From Oscarella lobularis (Eukaryota > Porifera > Homoscleromorpha > Homosclerophorida > Oscarellidae): 64,000 bases of DNA. Each line of letters begins with the position of its first letter. Positions within the stretch are counted from its first letter, which is position 1. The translations under genes and the position numbers were made by a program. Where the stretch lies: positions 1,550,001 to 1,614,000 of the forward strand of contig NC_089184.1 of assembly GCF_947507565.1 (NCBI RefSeq), read 5' to 3'. The notes under the pieces were generated by a model. It made no database searches. It had not been told where the DNA came from and saw only the letters and a program-made list of their open reading frames with translations. Of this stretch, positions 50,500 to 63,448 are shown piece by piece.

Positions 50500-53400
50500 T
50501 ACTGCCTGCCGGAAGAGTACAAACACCGCCTGACGAAATATATATACCGCCTGCCGGAGGAGTACGAACAACGCCTGACGGAATATGTATACCGCTTACC
50601 GGCGGAGTACGAACGCCAGACGGAATATCTATGCCGCCTACCGGAGGAGTACGAACAACGCTTGACGGAAAATATATATACCGCATGGAGGCGGAGTACG
50701 AAGAACGCTTGACGGAAAATATATACCGCCTGCAGGCGGAGTACGAACACTTGACGAAATATATATACCGCCTGCAGGCAGAGTACGAACACCGCCTGAC
50801 GGAATATCTATACCGCCTGCCGGAAAAGTACGAAAACCGCCTGACGGAATATATATACCGCCTGTAGGCGGAGTACGAACACCGCAGGTTGAAATATATA
50901 TACCGCCTGCCGGAGGAGTACGAACAACGCCTGACGAAATATATCTACCGCCTGCCGGAGGAGTACGAACAACGCCTGACGAAATATATATACCGCCTGC
51001 CGGAGGAGTACGAACACCGCCTGACGAAATATATATACCGCCTGCCGGAAGAGTACGAACACCGCCTGACGAAATATATATACCGCCTGCAGGCGGAGTA
51101 CGAACATCCGCTGACGAAATATATATACCGCCTGCCGGTAGTGAACGAACACCGCCTGACGGAACATATATACGGCCTACCTGAGGAGTATGAACGCCGC
51201 CTGACGGTATATATATATACCGCCTGCAGGCAGAGTACGAACGCCGCCTGACGGAATATATATACCGCCTGCCTGTTGAGTACGAACACTGCCTGAAGGA
51301 ATATATATACCGCCTGCAGGCGGAGTACGAACGCCGCCTGACGCAATATATATACCGCCTGCCGGAAGAGTACGATAACCGCCTGACGAAATATATATAC
51401 CGCCTGCCGGAAGAGTACCAACACCGCCGGACGAAATATATATACCGCCTGCCGGAGGAGTACGAACAACGTCTGACGGAATATATATACCGCTTGCCGG
51501 CGGAATACGAACAATACCTGACGTAATATATATACCGCCTACCGGCGGAGTACGAACAACGCGTGACGGAATATATATACCGCCTACTGGCGGAGTACGA
51601 ACGCCGCCTGACGGAATATATATACCGCCTACTGGCGGAGTACGAACGCCGCCTGACGGAATATATATACCGCCTGCCGGAAGAGTACGAACACCGCCTG
51701 ACGAAATATATATACCGCCTGACGGAAGAGTACGAACACCGCAGGTTGAAATATATATACCGCCTGCCGGAGGAGTACGAACAACGCCTGACGAAATATA
51801 TATACCGCCTGCCGGAAGAGTACGAACACCGCATGACGATATACCGCCTGCCGGAAGAGTACGAACACCGCATGACGAAATATATATACCGCCTGCCGGA
51901 GGAGAACGAACAACGCGTGACGTAATATATATACCGCCTACCGGCGGAGTACGAACGCCGCCTGACGTAATATATATACCGCCTGCCGGAAGAGTACGAA
52001 CACCGCCTGACGAAATATATATACCGCCTGACGGAATGTATATACCGCCTACCGGCGGAGTACGAACGCCGCCTGACGGAATATATATACCGCCTGGAGG
52101 CGGAGTACGAACGCCGCCTGACTGAATATATATATCGCGTGAAGGCGGAGTACGAACGACACCTGACGGAATATATGTACCGCCTACCGGAGGAGTACGA
52201 ACGACGCCTGACGGAATATATATACCGCCTTCCGGCGAAGTACGAACGCCGCCTGACGGAATATATATATACCGCCTACCGGAGGAGTACGAACGACGCC
52301 TGACGGAGTATATATATACCGCCTGCCTGCTGAGTACGAACGCCGCCTGACGCAATATATATATACCGCCTACCGGCGGAGTACGAACGACGCCTGACGG
52401 AGTATATATACCGCCTGCCTGCTGAGTACGAACGCCGCCTGACGCAATATATATATACCGCCTACCGGCGGAGTACGAACAACGCGTGACGGAATATATA
52501 TACCGCCTACAGGCGGAGTACGAACGCCGCCTGACGGAATATATATACCGCCTGCCGGAAGAGTACGAACACCGCCTTACGAAATATATATACCGCCTGC
52601 CGGAAGAGTACGAACACAGCATGTTGAAATATATATACCGCCTGCCGGAGGAGTACGAACACCGCCTGACGAAATATATATACCGCCTGCCGGCGGAGTA
52701 CGAACAATGCCTGACGCAACATATATACCGCCTGCCGGAAGAGTACGAACACCGCCTGACGAAATATATATACCGCCTACCGGCGGAGTACGAACGCCGC
52801 CTGACGGAATATGTATACCGCCTGTCGGAGGAGTACGAACACAGCCTGACGAGAAAAATATACCGCCTGCCGCAGGAGTACGAACAACGCCTGACGAAAT
52901 ATATATACCGCCTGCCGGAGGAGTACGTACAACGCCTGACCGAAAATATATACCGCGTGGAGGCGGAGTACAAATACCGCTTACCGGCGGAGTACGAAGG
53001 CCTGACGCAATATATATACCGTCTACCGGCGGAGTACAAACAGTGCCTGACTGAATATATATACCGCCTGCAGGCGGAGTACGAACGACGCCTGACGGAA
53101 TATATATTTCGCCTGCAGGCGGAGTAAAAACAATGCCTGACGAAATATATATACCGCCTACCGGCGGAATACGAACAACGCCTGACGGAATATATATACC
53201 GCCTACCGGCGGAGTAAGAACGCCGCCTGACGGAATATATATACCGCCTGCCGGAAGAGTACGAACACCGCCGGACGAAATATATATACCGCCTGCCGGA
53301 GGAGAACGAACAACGCGTGACGTAATATATATACCGCCTACCGGCGGAGTACGAACGCCGCCTGACGTAATATATATACCGTCTGCCGGAAGAGTACGAA

Positions 53401-53885
53401 CACCGCCTGACGAAATATATATACCGCCTACCGGCGGAGTACGAACGCCGCCTGACGGAATATATATACCGCCTGGAGGTACGAACACCGCCTGACTGAA
53501 TATATATATATCGCGTGAAGGCGGAGTACGAACGACGCCTGACGGAATATATATACCGCCTGCCTGTTGAGTACGAACGCCGCCTGACGCAATATATATA
53601 TACCGCCTATCGGCGGAGTACGTACACCGCTGGACGAAATATATATACCGGCGTAGTACGAACAATGCCTGACGAATTATATATTTCGCATGCCGGAGGA
53701 GTACGAACGTCGCCTGACGGAATATATATACCGCCTGCCGGAGGAGTACGAAAAACGCCTGACGCAATATATATACCGCCTGCCGGGAAGAGTACGGACA
53801 CCGCCGGACGAAATATATATACCGCCTGCCGGAGGAGTACGTACAACGCCTGACGGAAAATATATACCGCCTGGAGGCGGAGTAA
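50500..53885. repeat. 45-bp satellite array, unit 1 (about 75 copies)
   Basis: Unit: CGCCTGACGGAATATATATA then CCGCCTGCCGGAGGAGTACGAACAC. The 45-bp period is a multiple of three and the consensus lacks stops in five of six frames. This gives frames such as a 620-codon minus-strand one at 51177-53039. No start context, splice signal or unique flanking coding sequence supports translation. Confidence 0.95.
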
Positions 53886-54095
53886 AATTACAGGAGACTG
53901 GCCAACTCTTCTCTCCTGAAATAAATTACAGTAAAATTACAAGAGACTGGCCAACAGACTCTCTTGTAATAAATTATTGTAAAATTACAAGAGACTGGCC
54001 TGCCGACTCTCTTGTAATACATTACAGTGAAATTACAAGATACTGGCCAAGCGACTCTCTTGTAATAAATTATAGTAATATTACAAGAGTCTTGG
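53886..54095. repeat. 49-bp hairpin satellite, unit 1 end (about 4 copies)
   Basis: Units of TTACAGGAGACTGGCCAA plus an arm ending TCTCCTGTAA. Each unit carries an inverted repeat (TTACARGAGA with TCTCYTGTAA), followed by a second dyad ATTACAGTAAAATTAC. Confidence 0.85.
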
Positions 54096-54351
54096 CGCCC
54101 ACTTTAGACAGTGCGTGGGCTCCTCATGTGAGATGCCACCCACCCAGTACGCAAACGCAACATCCTCTTGACAACATTTCCTTGCGCGAGAGTTCGAAAG
54201 ACATTCGGAACACTCGGAAACGTGCGTGTTTGAAGGCGAGTTCACACCTTCGTAAGCGATACGGGCGTTTGAGCACAGCGCACGCGACTTTTGAGATTTT
54301 CTTCGCTCATTTTCGCTGTACGACGTCGCTTCTTCAGGTTCTGGGCGGCCG

Positions 54352-55196
54352 ATGGAGTCTTCAGACGACTTTTATCAAAATTCGATATCGTACCTGGTGG
54401 CTGATGGAACTGTAAGGCAGCATCGCGCGAAACGGATGGAAAGAAAGAAGCGGCAGCTCGACGAACTTTCTCGAGTGCAGAAACTCGAACGCATAAGCCT
54501 ATACCTGCCGTGCCAGGTAAGGGAAAAGCAACGAATCGAAGCCAAAAAAAATCGGAAATAGTTGACGCGACGCGAATAGATCGATCAGTGCAAGTGCCGA
54601 GGCTGGAAGCAAACGATCGCGACGAAGGAGACGTCCCAATCGCGTTTGCTCGAACCCTGTCACGATTGCCAACATCCGGCCGACGCCCACGTGGCTCACT
54701 TGCACGACCTCTCGACCGAAATCGTCTCGCAGCTCTTCGTCGTCGTTTCGGACGTCGAAACGGTTCTCGGTCTGATTCAGCGCACCGACGACGTCGACGA
54801 GCGACGGATATACGATCGGATCTCTCAGCTGTTTACTCGGACGCTGCTCGAGCTCCAGCTCAAGCCGAATGTCAACGTTCTCGCCGGAGCTCCGCCGTTT
54901 GAAAATCCTTCAGTCACGGCGGTTAGAACGTGTGAATATGTTCTCTTTGAGGGTTTGGTATGGGTGTTTTTTTTCAGGCCGTTCAGAAATTTGTGTCGCG
55001 TCAATATGATTACCTCGGGCAGCCTCAGTGGCAGATGATGAGTACGCTGGCGAAGCACTTTCTCTACTTTGTCAATCGCTGGAAGATGGAGAGTCTGTCG
55101 AAGTACGGACGACGAGCGGATGGAATTGGAATCAGCGTCGCCGAATATGGGGGAATATATGAAAAGTATTGCCAATTTAAATTGAAAAACCAATGA
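54352..55196 (+). CDS. KAT2-like (partial): KAT2 N-terminal PCAF_N domain only, copy 2
   Basis: Exons 54352-54516, 54580-54921 and 54978-55196 encode 241 residues, beginning MESSDDFYQNS. The three extra residues after Met compared with copy 1 are a 9-bp difference. All splice sites are kept: CAG|GTAAGG, GCG|GTTAGA and the TTTCAG acceptor. Introns and flanks are nearly identical to copy 1, so duplication is recent. The zinc-ligand-like cysteines CKC and CHDC are retained, and no acetyltransferase or bromodomain sequence follows. The stop is at the same place as in copy 1. The 49-bp hairpin satellite ends about 260 bp upstream. Confidence 0.85.
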
Positions 55197-55429
55197 TTAA
55201 TTTCTACAAGGAGGACGGTTGAAAGCATGATTTCAGCCTTTTCCTTATTAATTTCTACAAGAAGAAAATATATTTATATACTCAGGGAGCCGCCCGGAGT
55301 ATATAAATGTATACTCGGAAGGTTGAAAACATAATTTCAGCCTTTTCCTTATAACGAAATTTGTCTTTGGAGAAATTTTGACCTAATTTATTTGTCTGTA
55401 GTTAGGTAATTTGACGAGAGACAGCGCGC

Positions 55430-55715
55430 AGCGCGCGTATTCAGTCAATGAGTGCCTGCGCTCGGCGCGCCAGTACTCAGTCAACGAATGCCAGCGCGCG
55501 GCGCGCCAGTACTCAGTCAACGAGTGTCTGCGCGCGGCGCGCCGGTACTCAGTGCCTGCGCGCGGCGCGCCGGTACTCAATCAACGAGTGCCTGCGCGCG
55601 TCGCGCCGGTACTCAGTCAACGAGTGCCTGCGCGCGGCGCGCCGGTACTCAGTCAACGAATGCGGCGCGCCAGTACTCAGTCAACGAGTGCCTGCGCGCG
55701 GCGCGCCGGTACATG
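55430..55715. repeat. GC-rich 36-bp minisatellite, unit 2
   Basis: About eight units of GAGTGCCTGCGCGCGGCGCG then CCGGTACTCAGTCAAC. The period is a multiple of three, so spurious Arg/Ala-rich frames (up to 104 codons) appear on both strands. Confidence 0.9.
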
Positions 55716-56569
55716 TAGCGTCTGATCAGAGATAATATTATCTCTGGTCTGATCCGCGTAGCGCGCGTTTCGCTATGCCTGTTTATAGAGGCGGCACATA
55801 TCACCTAGATTTTGCTGATCAAGCATATCGTCGTAACTTCGCATCCGTTTGCTTTTCGCCTCTAAATGGCGACGGAATTTCTTTAGAATAGACCCACAAT
55901 GCACTTCGCGGCGAATTCTTTGCCTCTACTTGTTCCTATGAATCATTTTGTTGCATTCAACTGACGTCATATGTAGCGTGACAGGGCGTGCCTTTCGTTC
56001 GTAGCACGCGTTATATTCTCCGTTTTTTCTCGTTTCTAGATTGATTTGCGACAAAATTCGTTTGTGGTTGTTGTCAGAAATGTATTTGCGGCCGATTGAG
56101 AGTGTTTTTGGTTGGTGAATAGCTGCAGTCGAAGTGACCCCGGCAGGGTTGTTATATATATACCCAGCGTTTCCATATACTTATCAGTAGCAGGAGCAAG
56201 AGCTCGTGGCTAGGATAGAAGGGAGTTGGAAACTCTCCCCAAGGGTTTGACCATCACGGCCCGGTGGCCGGTCATTCGCCTCACTTGACAAGGGCTCCGG
56301 CCTTCCTAGTCCTTAGCTCCGCTGCGCCTGTGAGATACCTCTGGTACCGGATAAACCTCCATAGCACCGTCTTCCGTGTGGTTTGTATCAAGTGTCGTAA
56401 CTTTTTTAAATTTTTTAAAAATTTGCTACGTGAAAGAGGCGCGTTTTTTCATGTTTTAGCGGTGAAACGACGCGACGGGGAGAGGCTATTAAATAAAATT
56501 GCGATTTTAGTAGTCTCATATGATATATGAAATCATATAACGAAACATGATTTCAGCCTTTTCCTTATA
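55716..56569 (+). other. Retroelement-like spacer, unit 2, without the RT insert
   Basis: Near-identical to 49126-50471 minus 516 bp: the 20-bp palindrome at 55727, a TATATATATA box near 56153, the GC-rich leader, then ACTTGAC leading directly into AAGGGCTCCGGCC at 56284-56303. No supported gene. Confidence 0.6.
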
Positions 56570-59500
56570 TATACTGCCTGCCGGAAGAGTACAAACACCG
56601 CCTGACGAAATATATATACCGCCTACAGGTGGAGTACGAACAACGCGTGACGTAATATATATACCGCCTGCCGGAAGAGTACCAACACCGCCGGACGAAA
56701 TATATATACCGCTTGCCGGCGGAATACGAACAATACCTGACGTAATATATATACCGCCTACTGGCGGAGTACGAACGCCGCCTGACGGAATATATATACC
56801 GCCTACTGGCGGAGTACGAACGCCGCCTGACGGAATATATATACCGCCTGCCGGAGGAGTACGAACAATGCCTCACGGAATATATATACCGCCTACCGGC
56901 GGAGTACGCACAACGCGTGACGTAATATATATACCGCGTGGAGACGGAGTACAAATACCGCTTACCGGCGGAGTACGAACGCCTGACGGAATATATATAC
57001 CGCCTGCAGGCGGAGTACGAACAACGCCTGACGGAATATATACCGCCTACCGGAGGAGTACGAACGTCGACTGACGGAATATATATACCACCTGCCGGAG
57101 GAGTACGAACACCGCCTGACGAAATCTATATACTGCCTGCCGGAAGAGTACGAACACCGCCGGACGAAATATATATACCGCCTGCCGGAAGAGTACGAAC
57201 ACCACCTGAGGAAATATATATACCGCCTTCCGGAAGAGTTCGAACACCGCCGGACGAAATATATATACCGCCTGCCGGAGGAGTACGAACACCGCCTGAC
57301 GAAATATATATACCGCCTGCCGGAAGAGTACGAACACCGCCGGACGAAATATATATACCGCCTGCCGGAGGAGTACGAACAACGTCTGACGGAATATACC
57401 GCTTGCCGGCGGAATACGAACAATACCTGACGTAATATATATACCGCCTACCGGCGGAGTACGAACAACGCGTGACGAAATATATACACCGCCTGCCGGA
57501 GGAGTACGTACAACGCCTGACGGAAAATATATACCGCGTGGAGGCGGAGTACGAATACCGCTTACCGCCGGAGTACGAACGTCTGACGGAATATATATAC
57601 CCCCTTACGTAATATATATACCGCCTGCCGGCAGAGTACGAACACCGCTTGACGGAATATCTATACCGCCTGCCGGAAGAGTACGAAAACCGCCTGACCG
57701 AATATATAGACCGCCTGCCGGCAGAGTACAAACACTGCCTGAAGGAATATATATACCGCCTGCAGGCGGAGTACGAACGCCGCCTGACGCAATATATATA
57801 CCGCCTGCAGGCAGAGTACGAACACCGCCTGACGGAATATCTATACCGCCTGCCGGAAAAGTACGAAAAGCGCCTGACGGAATATATACACCGCTTGTAG
57901 GCGGAGTACGAACACCGCCTGACGGAATATCTTTACCGCCTGCCGGAAGAGTACGAAAACCGCATGACGAAATATATATACCGCCTGCCGGTAGTGAACG
58001 AACACCGCCTGACGGAACATATATACGGCCTACCGGAGGAGGACGAACGCCGCCTGACGGAATATATATACCGCCTGCAGGCGGAGTACGAACGCCGCCT
58101 GACGGAATATATATACCACCTGCAGGCAGAGTATGAACACCGCCTGACGAAATATATATACCGCCTACCTGTTGAGTACGAACACTGCCTCAAGGAATAT
58201 ATATATACCGCCTGCAGGCGGAGTACGAACGCCGCCTGACGAAATATATATACCGCCTACCGGCGTAGTACGAACAATGCCTGACGAATTATATATTTCA
58301 CATGCCGGAGGAGTACGAACGTCGCCTGACCGAATATGTATACCGCCTACCGGCGGAGTACGAACGCCGCCTAACGCAATATATATACCGCCTGCCGGAA
58401 GAGTACGAACAACGCCTGACGAAATATATATACCGCCTGCCTGAAGAGTACGAACACCGCCGTACGAAATATATATTCCGCCTGCCGCAGGAGTATGAAC
58501 AACGCCTGACGGAATATATATACCGCCTACCGGCGGAGTACGAACAACGCCTAACGCAATATATATACCGCCTGCCGGAGGAGTACGAACAACGTCTGAC
58601 GGAATATATATACCGCTTGCCGGCGGAGTAAGAACGCCGCCTGACGCAATATATATACCGCCTGCTGGAAGAGTACGAACACAGCCTGACGAGAAAAATA
58701 TACCGCTTGCCGGCGGAGTACCAACAATGCCTGACGGAATATATATACCGGCGGAGTACGAACGCCGCCGCACGAAATATATATTCCGCCTGCGGGAAGA
58801 GTACGAACAACGCCTGACGGAATGTATATAGTGCCTGCTGGCGGAGTACGAACACCGCCGGAAGAAATATATATACCGCCTGCAGGAGGAGTACGTACAA
58901 CACCTGACCGAAAATATATGCCGCGTGGAGGCGGAGTACAAATACCGCTTACAGGCGGAGTACGAACGCCTGACGGAATATATATACCGCCTGCAGGCGG
59001 AGTACGAACAACGCCTGACGGAATATATACCGCCTACCCGCGGAGTACGAACGCCGCCTGACGGAATATATATACCGCCTGTCGGAGGAGTACGAACACA
59101 GCCTGACGAGAAAAATATACCGCCTGCCGCAGGAGTATGAACAACGCCTGACGGAATATATATACCGCTTGCCGGCGGAGTACGAACGATGCCTGACGGA
59201 ATATATATACCGCCTACCGGGGGAGTACGAACAACGCCTAACGGAATATATATACCGCCAACCGACGGAGTACGAAGGCCGCCTGACGGAATATATATAC
59301 CGCCTACCGGAAGAGTACGAACACTGCCGGACGAAATATATATACCGCCTGCCGGAGGAGTACGAACGCCGCCTGACGCAATATATATACCGCCTATCGG
59401 CGTAGTACGAACAATGCCTGACGAATTATATATTTCGCATGCCGGAGGAGTACGAACAACGCCTGACTGAATATATATACCGCCTGCCGGAGGAGTACGA

Positions 59501-60690
59501 ACGACGCCTGACGGAATATATATACCGCCTACCGGGGGAGTACGAACAACGCCTAACGGAATATATATACCGCCAACCGACGGAGTACGAAGGCCGCCTG
59601 ACGGAATATATATACCGCCTACCGGAAGAGTACGAACACTGCCGGACGAAATATATATACCGCCTGCCGGAGGAGTACGAACGCCGCCTGACGCAATATA
59701 TATACCGCCTATCGGCGTAGTACGAACAATGCCTGACGAATTATATATTTCGCATGCCGGAGGAGTACGAACAACGCCTGACTGAATATATATACCGCCT
59801 GCCGGAGGAGTACGAACGACGCCTGACGGAATATATATACCGCCTGCCGACGGAGTACGAACGCCGCCTGACGGAATATATATACCGCCTACCGGCGGAG
59901 TACGAACGCCGCCTGACGGAATATCTATACGGCCTACCGGAGGAGGACGAACGCCGCCTGACGGAATATCTATACCGCCTGCCGGAAGAGTACGAAAACC
60001 GCATGACGAAATATATATACCGCCTGCCGGTAGTGAACGAACACCGCCTGACGGAACATATATACGGCCTACCGGAGGAGGACGAACGCCGCCTGACGGA
60101 ATATATATACCGCCTGCAGGCAGAGTACGAACGCTGCCTGACGGAATATATATACCACCTGCAGGCAGAGTATGAACACCGCCTGACGAAATATATATAC
60201 CGCCTACCTGTTGAGTACGAACACTGCCTCAATAAATATATATACCGCCTGCAGGCGGAGTACGAACACCGCCGGACGAAATATATATACCGCCTACCGG
60301 CGTAGTACGAACAATGCCTACGAATTATATATTTCACATGCCGGAGGAGTACGAACGTCGCCTGACGGAATATATATACCGCCTACCGGCGGAGTACGAA
60401 CGCCGCCTAACGCAATATATATACCGCCTGCCGGAAGAGTACGAACAACGCCTGACGAAATATATATACCGCCTGCCGGAAGAGTACGAACACCGCCGGA
60501 CGAAATATATATACCGCCTGCCGGAGGAGTACGAACAACGTCTGACGGAATATATATACCGCTTGCCGGCTAAATACGAACAATACCTGACGTAATATAT
60601 ATACCGCCTACCGGCGGAGTACGAACAACGCGTGACGGAATATATATACCGCCTACTGGCGGAGTACGAACGCCGCCTGACGGAATATAT
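56570..60690. repeat. 45-bp satellite array, unit 2, left part (about 91 copies)
   Basis: Same family as 50500-53885. It contains higher-order duplication: the frame ending at 59405 recurs ending at 59720, an offset of 315 bp or seven units. A block near 57964-58200 recurs near 60004-60240. The array continues after the inserted MITE at 61628. Confidence 0.95.
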
Positions 60691-60691
60691 A

Positions 60692-61626
60692 CAGTACCGG
60701 TCATAAGTATCAGGCCACCCCTAGTAACCCTTATACAGAGTCAAGTTTGTATGATGCGTGATAAAAAAGTCTCTCTTTGCTTTTAGCAAAGCTTCTTTTT
60801 AAAAGAAGAGATAAGTCTTAAATTTGTAAAAAAAACAATTGTAGCAAATTTGTGGCAATTCCATTGAGACAATACGCGCTTTAGTGATAACACTAAGAAT
60901 AATACCCTTCACCGAACATAGGACAATTTTTGCGTAAAAATTGAATTTTCGTATGGTTAATTTTTTTTAATTAACTGAAAAGTGGTTAAAGTTTAACATG
61001 ACAAATGTTGCAAAGTTGTCTTCCGCATGCCTCCAGTTTGGGGCTAAGAAGCTACTCTGTTTGCAATAACGCCATTTTACCACCTTTTCATTTTAATTCT
61101 CTAAACTGGTCTAACTAATGCTTTAGAAATCGAAGTTGTCATTAGATGAAAGAGGAATAAATAAGCATCCTTTTCAGTTCTTTTACTGGAGTTGCTGATG
61201 CTTTTAACAGAAATTTCTACGTATAGTTCTAAAACAAGGATTTTCTTAATGCTTTGCAAAAAATTAAAACTTTAAAAATTTCTGATTTTTGCCTTTAGTT
61301 AGGTTGGTTTCAATCTCAAAAATTTCGCAAGCAATAAAACTAATGCTTATTAACTTTGGAAGTCAAATATTAATTCATTTTGCCTAAGTTTTGCCTAACT
61401 TTCAAAACGCACTATAAATAGACAGGGTTACAGTACTGCTCTTGTAACGCCACACAGTTGCTACAAAACTTGCAACATTTGTTCTACGAAAGAAGAGCAA
61501 AGGTAGAAGGTTGTTACTAGTGCAAACAGAAGTTCGACTTCTACGTATCTTTTGAATGAATTAGCGCGTATTACGACAATGATTACTAAAGAAACCAGGG
61601 TGGCCTAATACATATGATCGGTACTG
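60692..61626. mobile_element. Tc1/mariner-like MITE, 935 bp
   Basis: The ends are inverted repeats of about 30 bp: left CAGTACCGGTCATAAGTATC then AGGCCACCC; right (rc) CAGTACCGATCATATGTATT then AGGCCACCC. The element is flanked by a TA duplication (60690-60691 and 61627-61628) inside the TATATATA of a 45-bp unit. The interior is AT-rich with no ORF of note, so it is non-autonomous. Several short hairpins (for example AGCAAAGCTTCTTTTTAAAA) lie near the left end. Confidence 0.85.
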
Positions 61627-61628
61627 TA

Positions 61629-62403
61629 TACCGCCTGCCGGAAGAGTACGAACACCGCCGGACGAAATATATATACCGCCTGCCGGCGGAGTACGAACAA
61701 TACCTGAAGGAATATATATACCGTCTACTGGCGGAGTACGAACGCCGCCTGACGGAATATATATACCGCCTGCCGGAAGAGTACGAACACCGCCCGACGG
61801 AATATATATACCGCCTGCCGGAGGAGTACGAACGACGCCTGACGGAATATCTATACCGCCTGCCGGAAGAGTATGAAAACCGCATGACGGATTATATAGA
61901 CCGCCTGCCGGAGGAGTACGAACACCGCCTGACGAAATATATATACCGCCTGCCGGCAGTGAACGAACACCGCTTGACGGAATATATATACCGCCTGCAG
62001 GCAGAGTATGAACACCGCCTGACGAAATATATATACCGCCTGCAGGCAGAGTACGAACACTGCCTGAAGGAATATATATACCGCCTGCAGGCGGAGTACG
62101 AACGCCGCCTGACGCAATATATATACCGCCTATCGGCGGAGTACGAACACCGCCGGACGAAATATATATACCGCCTACCGGCGGAGTACGAACAACGCCT
62201 GACGAAATATCTATACCGCCTGCCGGAAGAGTACGAAAACCGCCTGACGGAATATATAGACCGCCTGCCTGTTGAGTACGAACACTGCCTGAAGGAATAT
62301 ATATACCGCCTACCGGCGGAGTACGAACACCGCCGGACGAAATATATATACCGCCTACCGGCGGAGTACGAACAATGCCTGACGGAATATATATACCGCC
62401 TAC
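61629..62403. repeat. 45-bp satellite array, unit 2, right part (about 17 copies)
   Basis: Continuation of the 45-bp array after the MITE. It passes directly into the 49-bp hairpin satellite at about 62404. Confidence 0.9.
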
Positions 62404-63195
62404 AAGAGACTGGCCAACTCTTCTCTCCTGAAATAAATTACAGTAAAATTACGGGAGACTGGCCAAGTGTTCTCTCCTGTAATAAATTACAGTAAAATTA
62501 CAGGAGACTGGCCAACTCTTCTCTGCTGTAAAAAATTACAGTAAAATTACAAGAGACCGGCCAACTCTTCTCTCCTGTAATAAATTACAGTAAAATTACA
62601 GGAGACCGGCCAACTCTTCTCTCCTGTAATAAATTACAGTAAAATTACAAGAGACTGACCAACACTCTCTTGTAATAAATTACAGTAAAATTACAGGAGG
62701 CTGGCCACCTCTTCTCTGCTGTTATAAATTACAGAAAAATTACAGGAGACTGGCTAAGTGTTCTCTCCTGTAATAAATTACAGTAAAATTACAGGAGACT
62801 GGCCAAGTGTTCTCTCCTGTAATAAATTACAGTAAAATTACAGGAGACTGGCCAAGTGTTCTCTCCTGTAATAATTTACAGTAAAATTACAGGAGACTGG
62901 CCAACTCTCCTCTGCTGTAAAAAATTACAGTAAAATTACAAGAGACTGGCCAACTCTTCTCTCCTGTAATAAATTACAGTAAAATTACAGGAGACCGGCC
63001 AACTCTTCTCTCCTGTAATAAATTACAGTAAAATTACAAGAGACTGGCCTGCCGACTCTCTTGTAATAAATTACAGTGAAATTACAGGAGTCTGGCCAAC
63101 AGACTCTCTTGTAATACATTACAGTGAAATTACAAGATACTGGCCAAGCGACTCTCTTGTAATAAATTATAGTAATATTACAAGAGTCTTGGCGC
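62404..63195. repeat. 49-bp hairpin satellite, unit 2 end (about 16 copies)
   Basis: Units can fold with arms TTACAGGAGA/TCTCCTGTAA or TTACAAGAGA/TCTCTTGTAA around a GGCCAA loop. A second dyad, CTGTAATAAATTACAG, spans the junction of units. In several units the arms change together (G with C, A with T). The array stops about 250 bp before the third KAT2-like gene. Confidence 0.9.
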
Positions 63196-63448
63196 TCACT
63201 TTAGACAGTGCGTGGGCTCCTCATGTGAGATGCCACCCACCCAGTACGCAAACGCAACATCCTCTTGACAACATTTCCTTGCGCGAGAGTTCGAAAGACA
63301 TTCGGAACACTCGGAAACGTGCGTGTTTGAAGGCGAGTTCACACCTTCGTAAGCGATACGGGCGTTTGAGCACAGCGCACGCGACTTTTGAGATTTTCTT
63401 CGCTCATTTTCGCTGTACGACGTCGCTTCTTCAGGTTCTGGGCGGCCG

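Noticed and set aside
51177-53039. 620-codon minus-strand frame and many similar frames in the 45-bp arrays as proteins
   Set aside because: The period is a multiple of three and the same DNA is open in five frames; no start, splice or unique domain supports a gene.
55383-55735. Arg/Ala-rich proteins from the 36-bp minisatellite
   Set aside because: The frames exist only because the unit is 36 bp; both strands and several frames are equally open.
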